A stretch of DNA of 64,000 nt. Source: JAAYEA01 sp012689325 (GTDB lineage Bacteria > Chloroflexota > Anaerolineae > JAAYEA01). Below, one piece after another: positions 32,700 to 41,802 of this stretch. The stretch spans positions 8,172 to 72,171 of the forward strand of contig DAITVZ010000017.1 of the NCBI GenBank assembly GCA_036841525.1, in the 5' to 3' direction. Both the position numbers and the translations under genes were made by a program. The notes under the pieces were generated by a model. The model was not told where the DNA came from. It made no database searches and saw nothing but the letters and a program-made list of their open reading frames with translations. The first letter of the stretch is position 1, and every line of letters starts with the position of its first letter.

Positions 32700-34148
32700 A
32701 TGGCTTTGCGGCTCTATAACTCGTTGACGAGGCAAGACGAGGAGTTCAAGCCGGTGACCGACGGGCGGGTGCACATCTATGTGTGCGGCCCCACGGTGTA
32801 TGCCGATGCGCACGTCGGCCACGGCAAGACCTACGTCAACTTTGATGTGGTGGTGCGCTATTTCCGCTACAAGGGCTACCAGGTCCGGCACGTGGAAAAC
32901 ATCACCGACGTCGGGCACCTTTTGGATTCCGGCGAGGACCGCATCCTCAAGGGTGCGGCGCGGGAGCGGGTGGAGCCCATGGAGCTGGTGGAGCGCTTCA
33001 CCCGGCGCTTTTTCGAGGACATGGACCGCCTGAACGTGACGCGGCCGGACATCTCGCCGCGCGCCAGCGGCCACATCCCGGAGCAGATCGAGCTGATCAA
33101 AAAGCTGATCGCCCGGGGCTATGCCTACGAGGTGGATGGCAACGTCTATTTCGACGTCCCCAAGTATGAGCAATACGGCAAGCTCTCCGGGCGGCGCATC
33201 GAAGAGACCGAGGCGGGCACCCGCGTGGAAGTGGAGGGCGACAAGCGCCATCCGGCGGACTTTGCCCTGTGGAAAAAGGCCACGGCGGAGCATATCATGA
33301 AGTGGAACAGCCCGTGGGGTTGGGGCTATCCGGGCTGGCATGTGGAGTGCTCGGCCATGTCCACCAAGTACCTGGGGCAGCCGTTCGATATCCACTGCGG
33401 CGGCATGGAGAACAAGTTCCCCCATCACGAGGACGAGATCGCCCAGAGCGAGGCGGCGGAGGGCGTGCCCTTCTGCACCTACTGGCTGCATAACGGCATG
33501 TTGTTCATCCGCGGCGAGGAGATGCACAAGTCGCTGGGCAACTTTGTCACGTTGCGCCAGGCTTACGAGCTATACGACCCCATGACCATCCGCCTCTTTA
33601 TCCTGACCGCTCACTATCGCAGCCGGCTGGACATGACCGACGAGGCGCTGGATGGGGCGGAGAAGGGGCGGCAGCGGATCTGGGGCGCGGTCCGGTCCAT
33701 CCGGCAGCGGCTGTCCCAGGCCCCCGAGGGCGAGGCCTCGGCGGAGGTGGTCGAGCTGGTGGCCAAGGCCCGCGCGGCCTTTGAGGAGGCCATGGACAAC
33801 GACTTTAACACCCCGGGCGCGCTGGGCACGCTCTATGACCTGACCCGCGACGCGAACACGCTGCTGGCCTCGGGCAAAGCGCTGACAACAGGCGACCTGG
33901 CGGCGCTGGATCAGGCCTATCGCCAGTTGGGCGGCGATGTGCTGGGCATCATCCCCGACGCGCTGGAGGACGAGGGCCGGGCCGACCTTTCGGCCAAGCT
34001 GGCCGACCTGCTGGTGGAGACGCGCTCCAAGCTGCGCGGCGCCAAGCAGTGGGCCATGGCCGACTATGTGCGCGACCAGCTCACCGAGTTGGGCATCCAG
34101 GTTCAGGATTCGCCGGACGGCTCGTCCTGGCGGTACCTGGAGCGTTAG
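32700..34148 (+). CDS. cysS: Cysteinyl-tRNA synthetase
   Basis: This 482-residue class I synthetase charges tRNA-Cys. Zinc ligand Cys29 is in YVCGPTVYADAHVGHGKTY, which also contains the HIGH-like HVGH. Further zinc ligands are in HVECSAM and HCGGMENKFPHHEDEIAQSEA. The KMSKS counterpart is MHKSLGNF (near 277). Length and the C-terminal helical anticodon domain are normal. It starts 30 nt after yacL with AGAGGAGG upstream and ends 4 nt before rlmB. Confidence 0.97.
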   Translation: MALRLYNSLTRQDEEFKPVTDGRVHIYVCGPTVYADAHVGHGKTYVNFDVVVRYFRYKGYQVRHVENITDVGHLLDSGEDRILKGAARERVEPMELVERFTRRFFEDMDRLNVTRPDISPRASGHIPEQIELIKKLIARGYAYEVDGNVYFDVPKYEQYGKLSGRRIEETEAGTRVEVEGDKRHPADFALWKKATAEHIMKWNSPWGWGYPGWHVECSAMSTKYLGQPFDIHCGGMENKFPHHEDEIAQSEAAEGVPFCTYWLHNGMLFIRGEEMHKSLGNFVTLRQAYELYDPMTIRLFILTAHYRSRLDMTDEALDGAEKGRQRIWGAVRSIRQRLSQAPEGEASAEVVELVAKARAAFEEAMDNDFNTPGALGTLYDLTRDANTLLASGKALTTGDLAALDQAYRQLGGDVLGIIPDALEDEGRADLSAKLADLLVETRSKLRGAKQWAMADYVRDQLTELGIQVQDSPDGSSWRYLER

Positions 34149-34152
34149 TCGC

Positions 34153-34902
34153 ATGGCGGAGACGCTTTACGGCCACCACGCCGTGTTGGAGGCGTTGCGC
34201 GCGGGCCGCCGCCGGTTTCAGCAGGTGTGGCTCGCCGAGGGCGTTCACCAGGGCGGCGACGTGGGGCAGATCCTGCGGCTGGCCGAGCAAGCGCGGCTGC
34301 GGGTGAGCCAGGTGCGGCGCGACCGGCTGGATAGCCTCTGCGCTCGGGCGAACCATCAGGGGGTCGCCGCCGAGGTCTCGGATTACCCCTACGCCGATTG
34401 GGACGAGATCGTGCAGGGCGCCAAGGCCGGCGCCGAGATGCCCCTGCTCTTGCTCCTGGACCGGCTGCAGGACCCGCAGAACGTGGGCACCTTGCTGCGG
34501 ACGGCGGAGGCGGCGGGCGTGCACGGCGTCGCTTTGCTGGCCCACCGCGCGGCGGGGATCACCCCCGCCGTGAGCAACGCCTCGGCGGGGGCGGTGGAGC
34601 ACCTGCGCATCGCCCAGGTGACCAACCTGACCCAAACCATCAAGGCGCTCAAGGGGCAGGGCGTGTGGATCGTCGGCCTGGAGCGCGCCCCTGGCTCGGC
34701 CGACCCTGGCGCGGTGGACCTGAACATGCCGCTGGCGCTGGTGGTGGGCAGCGAGGGCGAGGGGCTAAGCCGGCTGGTCCGGGAGAACTGCGACCTGTTG
34801 CTGCAACTGCCCATGCGCGGGCGGATCGGCTCGCTGAACGCGGCGGTGGCGGGGTCGGTGGCGTTGTACTTGGCGCTAGAGGCGCGCGAGCAAGCGAGAT
34901 GA
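34153..34902 (+). CDS. rlmB: 23S rRNA 2'-O-ribose methyltransferase (RlmB/TrmH family)
   Basis: This 249-residue SPOUT methyltransferase has an N-terminal substrate-binding domain (about 1-75, beginning LYGHHAVLEALRAGRRRFQQVW) and the knotted catalytic domain. Motifs 1-3 are visible: LDRLQDPQNVGTLLRTAEAAG, LVVGSEGEGLSRLV and RGRIGSLNAAVAGSVALY. Family members methylate G2251 of 23S rRNA. It follows cysS by 4 nt, as in Bacillus, and is last before a strong terminator. Confidence 0.93.
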   Translation: MAETLYGHHAVLEALRAGRRRFQQVWLAEGVHQGGDVGQILRLAEQARLRVSQVRRDRLDSLCARANHQGVAAEVSDYPYADWDEIVQGAKAGAEMPLLLLLDRLQDPQNVGTLLRTAEAAGVHGVALLAHRAAGITPAVSNASAGAVEHLRIAQVTNLTQTIKALKGQGVWIVGLERAPGSADPGAVDLNMPLALVVGSEGEGLSRLVRENCDLLLQLPMRGRIGSLNAAVAGSVALYLALEAREQAR

Positions 34903-34924
34903 ACCGGTGAGATATGGGAATGCT

Positions 34925-34959
34925 GGGGGTGAACCACGTGGTTCGCCCCCCTTTTTTTT
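34925..34959 (+). terminator. Strong intrinsic terminator after rlmB
   Basis: GGGGGTGAACCAC (34925-34937) and GTGGTTCGCCCCC (34938-34950) form a near-perfect 13-bp palindrome followed by eight Ts (34952-34959). It ends the housekeeping block. Confidence 0.95.
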
Positions 34960-35007
34960 GTGCGCGCCATTTGGCGCTGTGGCGCGACGCATGGCGCTCC
35001 ATTTGAC

Positions 35008-35037
35008 TTGACGGCGCGTCCTCATTCGTGTTATACT
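35008..35037 (+). promoter_or_regulatory. Promoter of the plus-strand sugar transport operon
   Basis: TTGACG (35008-35013), 18-nt spacer, TATACT (35032-35037). A leader of about 245 nt follows. I see no operator like the DeoR-type repeats upstream of the minus operon, and no known riboswitch. Confidence 0.65.
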
Positions 35038-35290
35038 GCGCTTGTGTCGCCCAAATCGCGCACCGCCGGGTCGTGGGGCAAGCCGTGCGCCACCACACCG
35101 AAACCTCGGGCCGGGCCTATGGACGAGCGCCCCACGCCGAGAAAGGACGGGCCCATCGAATAGAGACGCAGCGCTATGGACAGTGGAGCAAAGTGGCTTT
35201 CGATCCATGGCAGCAGCGCGACCGCCTTGTCGGCTGTTTTGATCGCAGGCGATCGGCTACCGCCGATTAGGGTACCAAGGAGGGATACTC
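35038..35290 (+). other. Untranslated leader of the first ABC operon
   Basis: Nothing certain is seen in it: a possible 14-codon reading frame (MDERPTPRKDGPIE, from 35118) without a good ribosome site and no strong hairpin. Confidence 0.4.
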
Positions 35291-37360
35291 ATGGCCAGGT
35301 CGAACTTGAGCCGTCGCGATTTTCTGAGAGCCTCAGCTATGGCGGCCGTGGGCGTGGTAGCGGCAAGCTGCGCGCAGCCGACCCCGGAGGTCATCGAGAA
35401 AGAGGTCCCCGTCGAAAAGATCGTCAAAGAGACGGTCGTGGTCGAAAAGCAGGTCCCCGTCGAAAAGGTCGTCAAAGAGACCGTCGTGGTCGAGAAACAG
35501 GTGGCCATAGAGAAGGTCGTGACCGCCACCCCCATCCCCGCCAAGTATAGCGAATCCCCGATGCTGGCAGCGAAGGTCAAAGCCGGCTCCTTGCCCCCCG
35601 TGGATGAGCGCGTGCCGATAGAGCCGCTGGTGGTCACCCCGATCGAGATCGGCAAGTACGGTGGCACGATGCACGTGGGCTGCACGACGGCCGGCCTGGT
35701 CATGGACGATGGTTTCAACGTGGCGGACTGGTATGGCCCCAACTTTTTCCGGCTGACCCCCGACTTGCAAGACGCCGTCCCCAATATCGGCACTGCCTGG
35801 GAGATGGCCGCCGACGCCAAGAGCTTTACCGTCCACATGCGCAAGGGGATGAAGTGGTCCGATGGCCAGCCCTTCACCGCTGAGGATATGCGGTGGTGGT
35901 ATGAGGACGTTCTATCGAACAAGGAACTGACCGCCTCCCCGAGCGCGTGGTTCAAGCCCGGCGGCACGCTGATGCAGTTTGAGAAGAAGGACGACTATAC
36001 CATCACCTTCAAGTTCGCCGCCCCCTATGCCGCCTTTTTCCTCGTCGCCCTGGCTCACAAAGCCTGGTGGATCACCAACGGCGACTTTGCGCCGGCCCAC
36101 TACCTGAAGCAGTTCCATATCAAGTACAACCCCAAGGTCGCAGACGAGGCCAAGGCGAACAAGTTCGAGTTCTGGTATCAGTACTACAACAAGATGATGG
36201 ACTCGAGCAAGAACCCCGCCAAGCCGACCCTGAAGCCCTATTACGTCAGGGAAGCGGTGGTGGACACCGACTTTTTGGAGCGCAACCCTTACTACTTTAT
36301 GGTGGACAGCGAGGGGAACCAGTTGCCCTACATCGACGAGATCAACGTCCACCGCGTGGCCGACATCGAGATGTACAACGCCAAGATCGTCTCCGGCGAG
36401 TGGGACTTTGCCGGGCGCAACACCTCGTTGATGAACTATGCCACCTACGACGCGGCCTCCAAGGACAACAAGTACCACATCCTGCTCTGGAGAAGCGGCA
36501 AGGGTTCCGAGTGCCTCTATCAGGTCAACCTCAACTACCCGGATCCCGTGCTGCGCCCCATCTTCCAGGACGTCCGCTTCCGCCGGGCCCTCTCCATGGC
36601 CATCAACCGCGAGGAGATCAACCAGACCATCTACTTTGGGCGCGCCAAGCCTCGCCAGATGACGGTGGCCACCTCCTCCAAGTATCTCAAGCCGGAATAC
36701 GAGACGGCTTGGGCGGAGTACAGCCCGGAAAAGGCCAACGCGCTCCTGGACGAGATGGGCCTAAAGTGGGATGCGGCGCACAAGAACCGCCTCCTGCCGG
36801 ACGGCAACTCTTTCATTATCAACTGGGACTTTGTTGAGCTGGAGACGCCCAAGGGCCCGATCACCGAGCTGGTGAAAGAGTACTGGCAGGCCATCGGCGT
36901 CGAGATTAACGTCAAGTCCATCACGCGCACCCTGCTGACTCCCAAGGTCACGGCCAACGAGGAGCCCATGGGGCTGTGGCACGGCGACATGGTCTCTGAC
37001 CACCTGATCCCGCGCGACACGCGCTGGTTCATCGGCGCGTATCGCGACGACTGCTGCATGTGCCCGCTCTGGTCGCAGTGGTACGAGGGCGGCGGCAAGG
37101 CGGGCGAGCAGCCGCCGGATTGGTGGATGGAGAAAGCCAAGTGGTTCGAGGACTTCAAGTCGACCTTGGACCCGGCGCTGATTGGCAAGATCCTGCAATC
37201 GCAGGCGGACAACCTCTGGAGCATCGGCACTGTCTGCGACGCGCCCCAGCCCGTGATCGTGCGCGACACCCTCATGAACGTGCCCGAGGACGGCGTCTGG
37301 GCCTATGACAGCATGTGGACCGCGCCGCAGTACCCGATGACGTGGTTCTTCAAGTCCTAG
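35291..37360 (+). CDS. ABC transporter solute-binding lipoprotein, family 5 (first copy)
   Basis: This 689-residue extracytoplasmic receptor of the DppA/OppA type (SBP_bac_5) captures peptides or, as neighbours suggest, oligosaccharides. The N-terminus has a Tat signal, SRRDFLR at residues 7-13, and a lipobox ending at Cys27 (VVAASC). A striking linker (about 30-80) of near repeats of EKVVKETVVVEKQVPV lifts the domain from the membrane. The SBP_bac_5 core follows (FTVHMRKGMKWSDGQPFTAEDM, FRRALSMAINREEINQ). Length exceeds the usual 530-600. Start has AAGGAGGG upstream. First in an operon with two permeases, a TIM-barrel isomerase and a dehydrogenase. Confidence 0.92.
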   Translation: MARSNLSRRDFLRASAMAAVGVVAASCAQPTPEVIEKEVPVEKIVKETVVVEKQVPVEKVVKETVVVEKQVAIEKVVTATPIPAKYSESPMLAAKVKAGSLPPVDERVPIEPLVVTPIEIGKYGGTMHVGCTTAGLVMDDGFNVADWYGPNFFRLTPDLQDAVPNIGTAWEMAADAKSFTVHMRKGMKWSDGQPFTAEDMRWWYEDVLSNKELTASPSAWFKPGGTLMQFEKKDDYTITFKFAAPYAAFFLVALAHKAWWITNGDFAPAHYLKQFHIKYNPKVADEAKANKFEFWYQYYNKMMDSSKNPAKPTLKPYYVREAVVDTDFLERNPYYFMVDSEGNQLPYIDEINVHRVADIEMYNAKIVSGEWDFAGRNTSLMNYATYDAASKDNKYHILLWRSGKGSECLYQVNLNYPDPVLRPIFQDVRFRRALSMAINREEINQTIYFGRAKPRQMTVATSSKYLKPEYETAWAEYSPEKANALLDEMGLKWDAAHKNRLLPDGNSFIINWDFVELETPKGPITELVKEYWQAIGVEINVKSITRTLLTPKVTANEEPMGLWHGDMVSDHLIPRDTRWFIGAYRDDCCMCPLWSQWYEGGGKAGEQPPDWWMEKAKWFEDFKSTLDPALIGKILQSQADNLWSIGTVCDAPQPVIVRDTLMNVPEDGVWAYDSMWTAPQYPMTWFFKS

Positions 37361-37410
37361 CGGCGAGCCGGATCGGCGCGTCCGATCGTTGGCGCGCCAT
37401 CGGTACCAGA

Positions 37411-37442
37411 GGGGAGCCTGGCGATAACCGGCCAGGCTCCCC
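37411..37442 (+). repeat. Hairpin between the solute-binding gene and its permease gene
   Basis: GGGGAGCCTGGC (37411-37422) and GCCAGGCTCCCC (37431-37442) form a perfect 12-bp stem with an 8-nt loop and no T-run. It may stabilise the receptor mRNA or partly stop transcription, so that more receptor than permease is made. Confidence 0.65.
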
Positions 37443-37517
37443 GGGTCCACGTTGCGCGGACCGGCGCCATCTCGCGCCAGCGAGGTGGCGCCCGCTGAGG
37501 GGCCAGGAAGGAACGAC

Positions 37518-38498
37518 ATGACCAGCTATATCGTGCGCAGGTTCTTGTATATGCTGATGCTGCTTGCGCTCACCTCTCTTGTCGCTTTCATGGTGATCGT
37601 GCTGCCTCCCGGCGACTTTCTCACTGCCTATGCCAACCAACTGCGGGCGCAGGGCGACATTTCGGAGCAAGAGCTGGAGTCGCTCCGCCACCTCTATGGG
37701 CTGGACCGGCCCATGTATGTCCAGTACTACAAATGGGTCACGAACTTTATCCGTGGCGATCTGGGCATGTCTTTCAACTGGAGCAGGCCGGTCAGCGAGT
37801 TGATCGGCGAGCGGCTGGGGATGACGATCCTGGTCTCCGTGGCCGCGCTCTTGGTCACGTACCTGATCGCCGTGCCCGTCGGCATCTATTCGGCGACCCA
37901 TCAATATTCTGGGGGCGACTATTTCTTCACCTTTATCGCCTTTATAGGGATGTCCGTGCCCAATTTCCTGCTGGCCCTGATCCTCATGATCGCCCTCAAT
38001 AAAACCCTGGGGCTCTCCATCGGCGGCCTCTTCTCCGTCGAGTTCAAGGCCGAGCCATGGAGCGCCGCCAAGGCCGTGGACCTCCTGAAGCACCTGCCGA
38101 TTCCCTTGCTCGTCATCGGCCTCTCTGGCACGGCGTCCATCATGCGCATCATGCGGGGGATGCTCCTGGACGAACTGAACAAGCCCTACGTGACCACGGC
38201 CCGCGCCAAGGGGCTGACGGAGCGCAAGCTCTTGTTCAAGTATCCCGTGCGCATCGCGCTGAACCCCATCGCCAGCACCATCGGCTGGGCGCTGCCCGCC
38301 GTGTTTTCCGGGCAGACCATCGTCTCTATCGTGCTCGACTTGCCGACTATCGGGCCGCTGTTGTACCAGGCGCTCATGTCGGAAGACATGTTCCTGGCCG
38401 CCAGCGCCATCATGATCACCACATCGCTGACCGTGGTGGGGATGTTCCTATCCGACATGCTGCTGGCCTGGCTGGACCCGCGGATCACCTATACGTAG
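37518..38498 (+). CDS. ABC permease, DppB type (first copy)
   Basis: This 326-residue inner-membrane permease has six predicted helices. It opens MTSYIVRRFLYMLMLLALTS and has the DppB-type LPPGDF loop and LYGLDRPMYVQYYKW. The EAA-like cytoplasmic loop is YVTTARAKGLTERKLLFKYPVR (about 229-250), which contacts the ATPase. ATG has AGGAAGGA upstream. Partner of the next gene. No ATPase gene is present in this operon. Confidence 0.93.
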   Translation: MTSYIVRRFLYMLMLLALTSLVAFMVIVLPPGDFLTAYANQLRAQGDISEQELESLRHLYGLDRPMYVQYYKWVTNFIRGDLGMSFNWSRPVSELIGERLGMTILVSVAALLVTYLIAVPVGIYSATHQYSGGDYFFTFIAFIGMSVPNFLLALILMIALNKTLGLSIGGLFSVEFKAEPWSAAKAVDLLKHLPIPLLVIGLSGTASIMRIMRGMLLDELNKPYVTTARAKGLTERKLLFKYPVRIALNPIASTIGWALPAVFSGQTIVSIVLDLPTIGPLLYQALMSEDMFLAASAIMITTSLTVVGMFLSDMLLAWLDPRITYT

Positions 38499-38607
38499 AG
38501 CTAAAGGGGCGCTGGCCTGCCCGCCTCGTTCCGCGCCTGGCGGTCCGAGGCCGCGCGCCCATCCCCTGGTGTTGTATTGGCCTGTTCAGGTAGGTATCGG
38601 AGGCGTC

Positions 38608-39735
38608 ATGGATCTAGAGTCGGCACCTGAGACGACCACAAAAACGAGCTCCGAGGAGCGCATCTATGTCGCCACGCAGTGGCAGCTCATGTGGTATCGC
38701 TTTCGGCGCCACAAGCTCGCCCTCGTCGGCACCGTGGTCGCCATTTGCCTGTACCTCATGGCCCTGCTGTCTGGTTTTCTGGCTCCCTATGGGTCACTCG
38801 AACGGTTCGCCCAGCATATCTATGCGCCGCCCCAGGCGGTCCGTTTCTACGCGGATGGCAAGCTTCAAGCCCCCTTTGTCTATGCCCTGGTCCCCAAGCC
38901 TGACCCGGTCACCTTTCGCCGCATCTTTGAGGTGGACAAGACCACCCGCTATCCGCTGCGCTTCTTCGTCCATGGCATCGAGTACAAGCTCCTGGGCCTG
39001 ATCAAGACCGATCTGCATCTCTTTGGCGTGGACAAGGGCGGGACCGTCTTTCTCCTGGGGACCGACATCCTGGGCCGAGACGTTTTTACCCGCATCCTGG
39101 CTGGGTCGGTGATCTCGCTGTCCATCGGCCTGGTGGGCGTCTTTACCAGCTTTATCTTGGGCTGCCTTCTCGGGGGCATCTCCGGGCTCTATGGCGGCGC
39201 GATCGATGTGATCATCCAGAGGATCATCGAGTTCCTGACCTCTATCCCCACGATCCCGCTATGGATGGCCCTGAGCGCTGCCGTCCCCAAGAACTGGAAC
39301 GCCATCCAGGTCTATTTTGCCATCACCATCATCCTCTCCTTGCGCGCCTGGACCGGCCTGGGCCGGGTGGTGCGAGGCAAGCTGCTGCAGGTGAAGGAGG
39401 AGGATTTCGTCATGGCGGCGCGCCTCTCCGGGGCCAGCGATTGGCGCATCTTGTTGCGCCATCTCTTGCCCGCCACGATCAGCTATCTCATCGTAGAGAT
39501 GACGCTGGCCATTCCCCAGATGATCCTCGGCGAGACCTCCTTGAGCTTCCTGGGCCTGGGGTTGCGCCCGCCCGTGGTGAGCTGGGGCGTGCTGCTGCAA
39601 CTGGCGCAGAACGTGCGCACGGTCACGATGAACCCTTGGTTATTGGCTCCCGCCGTGTGGGTGATCCTGACCGTAATGGCCTTCAACTTTATGGGCGACG
39701 GGATGCGCGACGCCGCCGACCCTTACCACCGTTGA
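38608..39735 (+). CDS. ABC permease, DppC type (first copy)
   Basis: This 375-residue permease has an N-terminal helix (about 38-60, TVVAICLYLMALLSGFLAP) and then an unusually long outside segment (about 61-155) rich in charged and aromatic residues (IEYKLLGLIKTDLHLFG). The transport core follows: LGTDILGRDVFTRIL, five helices and the EAA-like loop VMAARLSGASDWRILLRHLLPA. It ends DGMRDAADPYHR, typical of DppC. The other DppC in the window has the same insert, so the two cassettes are related. GGAGG upstream of the ATG. Confidence 0.93.
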   Translation: MDLESAPETTTKTSSEERIYVATQWQLMWYRFRRHKLALVGTVVAICLYLMALLSGFLAPYGSLERFAQHIYAPPQAVRFYADGKLQAPFVYALVPKPDPVTFRRIFEVDKTTRYPLRFFVHGIEYKLLGLIKTDLHLFGVDKGGTVFLLGTDILGRDVFTRILAGSVISLSIGLVGVFTSFILGCLLGGISGLYGGAIDVIIQRIIEFLTSIPTIPLWMALSAAVPKNWNAIQVYFAITIILSLRAWTGLGRVVRGKLLQVKEEDFVMAARLSGASDWRILLRHLLPATISYLIVEMTLAIPQMILGETSLSFLGLGLRPPVVSWGVLLQLAQNVRTVTMNPWLLAPAVWVILTVMAFNFMGDGMRDAADPYHR

Positions 39736-39787
39736 TTCCCTTCCGCAGAGTATCGGCATCATATCTTGTCCAAAGGAGACGATTTGT

Positions 39788-40648
39788 ATGTACAAGAACC
39801 TGAGCCCTGGCGCCATCGGCATTCGCGGCCTCTCGCTGGCGGACTCGATCACCCTGGCCCGCCAATCGGGCTTCCAGGGGGTCGCCTTCAGCATCCAGGA
39901 GGCGGCGGACCTGGTCGCGCAGCATGGCCTGGAGTACGTCCGCGACCTGTTTGCCAGCGCCAACATCCGCCCCGGCCACTGGAACCCGCCGGTCAACTGG
40001 CGCAACGATGACGTCTGGCAGGACGAACTCAAAAAGCTGCCCGCCCTGGCCGAGCTGGGGCGCAAGCTGGGCTGCACGCGCACCTCCACCTGGTGCCCGG
40101 CGTTCTCGGACGTGCGGCCCTTTGCGCAGAACTTCCTCTGGCATGTGGCCCGGTTTCGCCCCATCGCCCGGGTGCTCGCGGACCACGGGTGCAGCTTTGG
40201 CATCGAGTTCATCGGCCCCAAGACCTCCCGGATCCAGGGCAAGTACGAGTTTATCTATACCCTGGAAGGCATGATGGAGCTGGCTTATTCCATCGGGACG
40301 GGGAACGTGGGGCTGCTGCTCGACGCCTGGCACCTGTACTCCTCCGGCGGCAGCGTGGACGACCTGGACAAGATCGCCGCCCAGGATGTCGCCGTGGTGC
40401 ACGTCAACGACGCGCCCAAGGGCATCGCCGTGGATGACCAGATCGACAACATCCGCGCCCTGCCCATGGAGACGGGCGTGATCGACCTGCCCGGCTTTAT
40501 GCGCAAGCTGGCCCGCATGTGGTACGATGGCCCCGTGACGCCCGAGCCTTTCAGCGCGCGGATCAACGCCATCAAGGATCCCTTGGAGGCGGCCAAGCTC
40601 GCCAACCATTACATGGACAAGCTGTTCCAGGCCGGCGGGGTTGCCTGA
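39788..40648 (+). CDS. Sugar phosphate isomerase/epimerase-like TIM-barrel protein
   Basis: This 286-residue protein belongs to the xylose-isomerase-like/AP-endonuclease-2 superfamily (IolE, IolI, tagatose epimerase and similar). Strand-end acidic and His residues that bind the metal are visible: FGIEFIG (Glu near 140), LLLDAWHLYSSGG (Asp and His near 179-182), VVHVNDAP (His near 204), and a final Glu in the PMETGVIDLPGF stretch. It starts 52 nt after the permease gene and precedes a Gfo/Idh dehydrogenase by 35 nt. The isomerase-dehydrogenase pairing is common in inositol and rare-sugar catabolism. Exact substrate unknown. Confidence 0.85.
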   Translation: MYKNLSPGAIGIRGLSLADSITLARQSGFQGVAFSIQEAADLVAQHGLEYVRDLFASANIRPGHWNPPVNWRNDDVWQDELKKLPALAELGRKLGCTRTSTWCPAFSDVRPFAQNFLWHVARFRPIARVLADHGCSFGIEFIGPKTSRIQGKYEFIYTLEGMMELAYSIGTGNVGLLLDAWHLYSSGGSVDDLDKIAAQDVAVVHVNDAPKGIAVDDQIDNIRALPMETGVIDLPGFMRKLARMWYDGPVTPEPFSARINAIKDPLEAAKLANHYMDKLFQAGGVA

Positions 40649-40683
40649 GAGCCCCGCGCCATGATGAGGAGGAGTCACACCCC

Positions 40684-41730
40684 ATGACAATCAAGGTTGG
40701 GTTGATCGGCTGCGGCGGCATCACCAAGCGGCATGTGGATGGCTGGAACGCCATCGCCAGCCGGGCCGAGATCGTTGCCATCTCGGACATCTCGGAGGCG
40801 ACCGCCAAGGTCCGCGCGGCGCAGATCGGCAAGCCGGTCAAGTACTATAAGGACTATCACGAGCTGCTTCAGGACAAGGCCATCGACGCGGTGGATATCT
40901 CGCTGCCGCATTTCCTGCATCGCGAATCCATCGTCGCGGCGGCGGAGGCGGGCAAGCACCTCCTTTCGGAAAAGCCGCTCTGCCTGGACCTGGAGGAGGC
41001 GGCGGCCATTGCCGATGCCGTCAAAAAGAACGGCGTCACCATGATGGCGATGCACAACCAGCTTTTCATGCCCTCCATCCAGCAGGCCAAGCTGATGCTG
41101 CTCAATGGCGACCTGGGCAAGATCTTTCTGGTCAATTCGTACGATTGCGGCGCCTCGCGCGGCACGCTCAGCCCGGACAAGTCGCGCTGGGGCAAGGCGC
41201 AGGCCTGGGGGCACCAGGGCACCTGGCGCGCCGACCCCGCCAAGATGGGCGGCGGCGAGCTGATCGACACCGGCTATCACCCCACCTATCGGCTGCTTTT
41301 TTTGGCCGGGCAAATGCCCACCGAGGTGGCCGCCATGTTGGGGAGCTATCGCCTGGGCATCCAGGGCGAGGACACGGCCAGCGTGTTGCTCAAGTTCCCG
41401 GATGGCGTCACTGGCAAGATCTTTTCCAGTTGGGCCATGTCCGCCCCGAGCATGCGCGCCCTGCGCTTCCAGATCGTGGGGGAAAAGGGTGAGCTCTGGG
41501 GCGAGCTGGACAAGCTCTATTACCAGCCCATCGGCTTCCAGTCCCCGGCGGTGATCGAGTACCCCGGCTGGCACATCGAGCGCACCGCCCACGCGGCCAT
41601 CGAGCATTTCGTCTCGGCCATCGAGGGCGGCTTTGAGCCGTTGCCCTCGGTGCACGAGGCCACCGACGCGCTGCGGGTGGTCCTGGCGGGCTACCAGTCC
41701 GTGGCCGAAAAGCGCATCGTCACGCTCTAG
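40684..41730 (+). CDS. Gfo/Idh/MocA-family NAD(P)-dependent sugar oxidoreductase
   Basis: This 348-residue protein has an N-terminal Rossmann fold starting KVGLIGCGGITKRHVDGW, the family signature SEKPLCLDLEEAAAIADA (Lys in EKP near 102, catalytic contact), and MMAMHNQLFMPS. In the C-terminal half, GGGELIDTGYHPTYRLLFLAG carries the conserved Asp and His of the active site. Family members oxidise or reduce sugars, inositols or deoxysugars. The ATG at 40684 has AGGAGG upstream, after the isomerase gene. Last gene of the operon. Confidence 0.92.
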   Translation: MTIKVGLIGCGGITKRHVDGWNAIASRAEIVAISDISEATAKVRAAQIGKPVKYYKDYHELLQDKAIDAVDISLPHFLHRESIVAAAEAGKHLLSEKPLCLDLEEAAAIADAVKKNGVTMMAMHNQLFMPSIQQAKLMLLNGDLGKIFLVNSYDCGASRGTLSPDKSRWGKAQAWGHQGTWRADPAKMGGGELIDTGYHPTYRLLFLAGQMPTEVAAMLGSYRLGIQGEDTASVLLKFPDGVTGKIFSSWAMSAPSMRALRFQIVGEKGELWGELDKLYYQPIGFQSPAVIEYPGWHIERTAHAAIEHFVSAIEGGFEPLPSVHEATDALRVVLAGYQSVAEKRIVTL

Positions 41731-41741
41731 CAGTAACGACC

Positions 41742-41776
41742 AAGCCCTCCGGCATGTGGCGCCGGAGGGCTTTTCT
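41742..41776. terminator. Shared terminator of the two converging sugar operons
   Basis: AAGCCCTCCGGC (41742-41753) and GCCGGAGGGCTT (41761-41772) form a 12-bp stem with a 7-nt loop. TTTTCT follows on plus. On minus the last gene stops at 41803, 31 bp away, so it probably ends both operons. Confidence 0.9.
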
Positions 41777-41802
41777 GTCTCTGGGAGCTGTGGTGCTCGC
41801 GC